Source: Brevundimonas sp.
GTDB taxonomy: Bacteria > Pseudomonadota > Alphaproteobacteria > Caulobacterales > Caulobacteraceae
Direction: 5' to 3'
Assembly (NCBI RefSeq): GCF_027484365.1
Contig: NZ_JAIXTC010000025.1
Span: 1-64,000, forward strand
DNA length: 64,000 bases
The notes beneath the pieces were generated by a model. It made no database searches and was not told the DNA's origin. It was given only the letters and a program-made list of their open reading frames with translations. The position numbers were made by a program, and so were the translations under genes. Numbering within the stretch: the stretch's first letter is position 1; each line of letters opens with the position of its first letter. Below are positions 61,308 through 64,000 of this stretch, in pieces.

Positions 61308-62585
61308 TCAGCCGCGCTCCAGAGCGCGCCAGCCGATGTCCGTCCTGTTGAAGCCGCCGGGCCAGTCAATCTTGCGGACTGCCGCATAGGCCCGCTCGCG
61401 CGCCTCGGCGATGTCGTCACCCTCTGCGCAGACGCTCAGCACCCGCCCGCCCGCAGCGACCAGGGTGCCGTCCTCGCGCCGCCTCGTACCGGCGTGGAAG
61501 ACCTGGACGTGCGGACCGAAGTCCTGGTCCGCGCCCCGGATGATTGACCCTTCCAGCGGGCTGTCCGGATATCCCTTGGCCGCCATGACCACGCAGATCA
61601 CCGTCTGCGGCTTGAATTCCGGATCCGGCAGGCGCGACACGTCCCCCCGTGCGCAGGCCAGCAGATAGGGCACGATGTCTCCGGCCATCCGCATCATCAG
61701 GACCTGACATTCCGGATCGCCGAAGCGGGCGTTGAACTCGACGACCTTCGGACCTTCGTCGGTGGACATCAGCCCGGCATAGAGGACCCCCTTGTAGGGG
61801 GCGCCCTCGGCCGCCATCGCCTTCAGGGTCGGCTGCACGATCAGGCGGTTGGCGGCTGTGACCAGGGCCTCGTCGAAGACCGGCGCCGGCGAATAGGCGC
61901 CCATGCCGCCGGTGTTGGGCCCCAGGTCTCCGTCGAAGGCGCGCTTGTGATCCTGGGCGCCGCCGAACAGGACGGCGCGCTTGCCGTCGCACAGGGCGAA
62001 CAGGGACCCCTCCTCGCCCTCCATGAACTCCTCGATCACGACGCGTGACCCGGCCGAGCCGAAGCGGCCGCCCAGCATCCGTTCGATCTCGGCCTCGGCG
62101 TCGTGGCGATCGGGACTGATGGCCACGCCCTTGCCCGCGGCCAGGCCGTCGGCCTTGATGACATAGGGCGGCTTGAAGACCTTGAGCGCCTCCCTGGCGT
62201 CCTTGACCCGATCATAGACGCCGTAATGGGCGGTCGGGATCTCGTGCCGTTCGAGGAAGGCCTTGGAAAAGGCCTTGGACGTCTCCAGCTGCGCCGCCTT
62301 GGCGCTGGGACCGAAACAGGGAATGCCGGCTGCGTTCAGCTTGTCCGCCAATCCAGCCGCCAGGGCGACCTCCGGTCCCACGACGACCAGACCGACCTTC
62401 AGCTCGCGCGCCAGCCGGGCCAGGCCTTCGGCGTCGTCGGCGCGGATGTCCGGCACGCATTCGGCGACCTTGCCGATGCCGGGATTTCCGGGCGCGCAGA
62501 ACAGGCGGTCGACCAACGGCGATTGCCGCATTTTCCAGGCCAGGGCGTGCTCGCGCCCTCCCGATCCGACCAGCAGGATATCCAT
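61308..62585 (-). CDS. purD: Phosphoribosylamine-glycine ligase
   Basis: A 425-residue ATP-grasp enzyme, the second step of purine synthesis. MDILLVGSGGREHALAWKM, VIKADGLAAGKGV, VVIEEFMEGEEGSLFAL, PNTGGMGAYSPAP and FNARFGDPECQ are all conserved blocks. It is convergent with the transpeptidase gene and preceded on the same strand by a small membrane protein gene. Confidence 0.97.
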   Translation of the reverse strand: MDILLVGSGGREHALAWKMRQSPLVDRLFCAPGNPGIGKVAECVPDIRADDAEGLARLARELKVGLVVVGPEVALAAGLADKLNAAGIPCFGPSAKAAQLETSKAFSKAFLERHEIPTAHYGVYDRVKDAREALKVFKPPYVIKADGLAAGKGVAISPDRHDAEAEIERMLGGRFGSAGSRVVIEEFMEGEEGSLFALCDGKRAVLFGGAQDHKRAFDGDLGPNTGGMGAYSPAPVFDEALVTAANRLIVQPTLKAMAAEGAPYKGVLYAGLMSTDEGPKVVEFNARFGDPECQVLMMRMAGDIVPYLLACARGDVSRLPDPEFKPQTVICVVMAAKGYPDSPLEGSIIRGADQDFGPHVQVFHAGTRRREDGTLVAAGGRVLSVCAEGDDIAEARERAYAAVRKIDWPGGFNRTDIGWRALERG

Positions 62586-62632
62586 CCGCGCGGAATGGCC
62601 GCGCCGGCCCTGCGGGTCAAGACCGCAGACGC

Positions 62633-62788
62633 TCAGAGCAGGGCGGAAACCACATAGACCAGGGCGGCGAGCATGAAGATCAGGCCCAGGATCGCCCAGA
62701 TACTGACCGCCGAGTCACCACTGCGGCGCGAAAGCGCGCGCTCGTCCGGGTTCTCTTCGTCGCGCGGGGGAATGCGATCGTCGCTCAT
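62633..62788 (-). CDS. 51-residue single-span membrane protein
   Basis: The protein starts at ATG 62788 ([17 protein letters not shown]) with a highly charged first half and ends in one membrane segment ([20 protein letters not shown]), so it is a tail-anchored type. It lies between purD and the divergent xseA. No function is known. Confidence 0.7.
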   Translation of the reverse strand: MSDDRIPPRDEENPDERALSRRSGDSAVSIWAILGLIFMLAALVYVVSALL

Positions 62789-62850
62789 CTCGAAGGTATA
62801 GGCCGAATGCAGCGGTTTCCGCACCCCCCCGGCGCCGCTACAGTCGCGTC

Positions 62851-64000
62851 ATGACCGACGACTACGTCTTCGCAGGCCCCGCCGACCCCGAGCCGGCCGT
62901 CCCGCGCGACAACAATCCGCCCCTGTCGATTTCCGAGCTGTCGTTCGCACTGAAGCGCACGCTCGAGGACCGGTTCGGTCATGTGCGACTGCGGGGCGAG
63001 GTGTCGAAGGTCAATCGCCACGCCTCCGGCCACATCTATCTGACGCTGAAGGACGACAGGTCCGCGATCGACGGCGTCGTCTGGAAAGGTTCGGTCCGCG
63101 GCCTCGGCGTCCAGCCGGAAACCGGCCTTGAGGTCATCGTCACCGGCAAGATCACCTCCTATCCGGCCCGATCGTCGTACCAGATCGTCATCGAATCGAT
63201 GGAGGCGGCCGGCGCCGGCGCCCTCCTGGCCCAGCTCGAACGTCTCAAGGTCAAACTCAGCGGCGAGGGTCTGTTCGACGCAGGCCGCAAACAGGCCATC
63301 CCCCTCTACCCCCGGACCATCGGGGTGATCACCAGCCCGACCGGCGCCGTGATCCGCGACATCCTGCACCGGATCGCCGAACGCTGGCCCTGTCGGGTGG
63401 TCGTCTGGCCGGTCGTGGTCCAGGGCGACGCCGCCTCCGGTCAGATCAGCGCGGCCATCCGGGGTTTCGACGCCATGACCCCGGACGGGCCGATCCCCCG
63501 CCCCGACCTGCTGATCGTCGCGAGAGGCGGCGGGTCCGTCGAGGACCTGTGGTGCTTCAACGACGAAGGTCTGGCGCGCACAGTGGCGGCGGCGACCATT
63601 CCGATCCTCTCGGCCGTCGGGCACGAGACTGACACGACACTGATCGACTTCGTCTCGGACCGCCGGGCGCCCACGCCCACCGGCGCCGCCGAACTCGCCA
63701 CCCCCGTCCTCGCCGACCTTCGCGCCTTCATCACCGACCTCGAACGCCGGCTTGACCGTGCCGGTGCGCGATTGCTGGAAGACCGACGAGTCCGGCTGCG
63801 CTCGGTCGCGCGCGGCCTGCCCTCGCGTCCCGAGGACCTGGTCGCCCTGGCCCAGCAACGCCTCGACCATGCCTCCAGCCGCCTGGCCTCCGGTCTGGGC
63901 CGCAACACCGAACTGCATCACCGGCGTCTGGTCGGTGTCGTCGGCCGTTTCGCTCCAGCCCTGCTCGACCGCGCGATCGAACAGCGGACGGCGCGGCTGG
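62851..64000 (+). CDS. xseA: Exodeoxyribonuclease VII large subunit, N-terminal part (cut by window edge)
   Basis: The frame starts at ATG 62851 and runs open to the window end (about 383 codons). The N-terminal OB domain has [20 protein letters not shown] and [10 protein letters not shown]. The catalytic domain has [32 protein letters not shown] and [14 protein letters not shown]. Exonuclease VII degrades single-stranded DNA with XseB. A coiled-coil region begins near residue 295. The C-terminal end lies outside the window. Confidence 0.95.
   Translation, partial: MTDDYVFAGPADPEPAVPRDNNPPLSISELSFALKRTLEDRFGHVRLRGEVSKVNRHASGHIYLTLKDDRSAIDGVVWKGSVRGLGVQPETGLEVIVTGKITSYPARSSYQIVIESMEAAGAGALLAQLERLKVKLSGEGLFDAGRKQAIPLYPRTIGVITSPTGAVIRDILHRIAERWPCRVVVWPVVVQGDAASGQISAAIRGFDAMTPDGPIPRPDLLIVARGGGSVEDLWCFNDEGLARTVAAATIPILSAVGHETDTTLIDFVSDRRAPTPTGAAELATPVLADLRAFITDLERRLDRAGARLLEDRRVRLRSVARGLPSRPEDLVALAQQRLDHASSRLASGLGRNTELHHRRLVGVVGRFAPALLDRAIEQRTARL

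Overview
The window is a contiguous piece of a GC-rich alphaproteobacterial chromosome. The best fit is a member of the Caulobacteraceae, probably Brevundimonas or a close relative. The evidence is a clear MipZ division-site ATPase followed by a small DnaJ-type membrane protein, DUF1489 and DUF4170 family genes, the tRNA-Tyr / tRNA-Gly / tuf block, and families of intergenic palindromes built on CCTTCTCCCC...GGGGAGAAGG and CTCATCCCCGCG...CGCGGGGATGAG. There is no transposase, integrase, phage gene, CRISPR array or rRNA. This is core chromosome with a few accessory genes.

Layout. 0-8 kb: tuf start, two tRNAs, rlmB, a TerC-type membrane protein, an exported protein, a 2-oxoglutarate oxygenase, metG, a VOC protein, a small membrane protein with tandem operator-like sites, a MATE exporter and DUF1489. 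8-13 kb: a leucine-degradation type block (mccA, an enoyl-CoA hydratase, mccB) with palindromic elements in most gaps. 13-16 kb: dnaJ-like gene, mipZ, a SPOR protein and panC. 16-21 kb: a cytochrome c lipoprotein and an aromatic amino acid region (chorismate mutase, prephenate dehydratase, class II DAHP synthase), then gor. A 33-codon leader peptide, almost solid Phe/Tyr near its end, precedes the chorismate mutase and is followed by alternative hairpins. 21-31.7 kb: rpiA-glmU, gph, an HxlR/SDR pair, a dicarboxylate/amino acid symporter, tRNA-Val, an M28 peptidase and a methyltransferase. 31.8-34.6 kb: a lipoprotein and a secreted caspase-like protein with four PPC-like repeats and an EF-hand loop. 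34.8-41.3 kb: DEAD-box helicase, a sugar-type ABC ATPase, cysS, folE and exbD. 41-50 kb: small-molecule enzymes, regulators, a UbiD-family decarboxylase, an M14 peptidase and a MAPEG protein. 50-59 kb: pmbA-cysQ-DUF4170 and then msbA, a DUF374 acyltransferase, waaA and lpxK, an envelope/lipid A locus. 59-64 kb: an amidohydrolase, an L,D-transpeptidase-like lipoprotein, purD, a small membrane protein and the start of xseA.

The most interesting item is the aromatic leader/attenuator at about 17.6-17.85 kb. It sits beside a prephenate dehydratase that ends where the usual ACT feedback domain would begin, so control may have moved from allostery to ribosome-sensed attenuation. Second is the set of composite palindromic elements that lie within a few bases of stop codons. 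Third is the secreted orthocaspase. All product names rest on reading motifs and comparing lengths by eye; no database search was possible.
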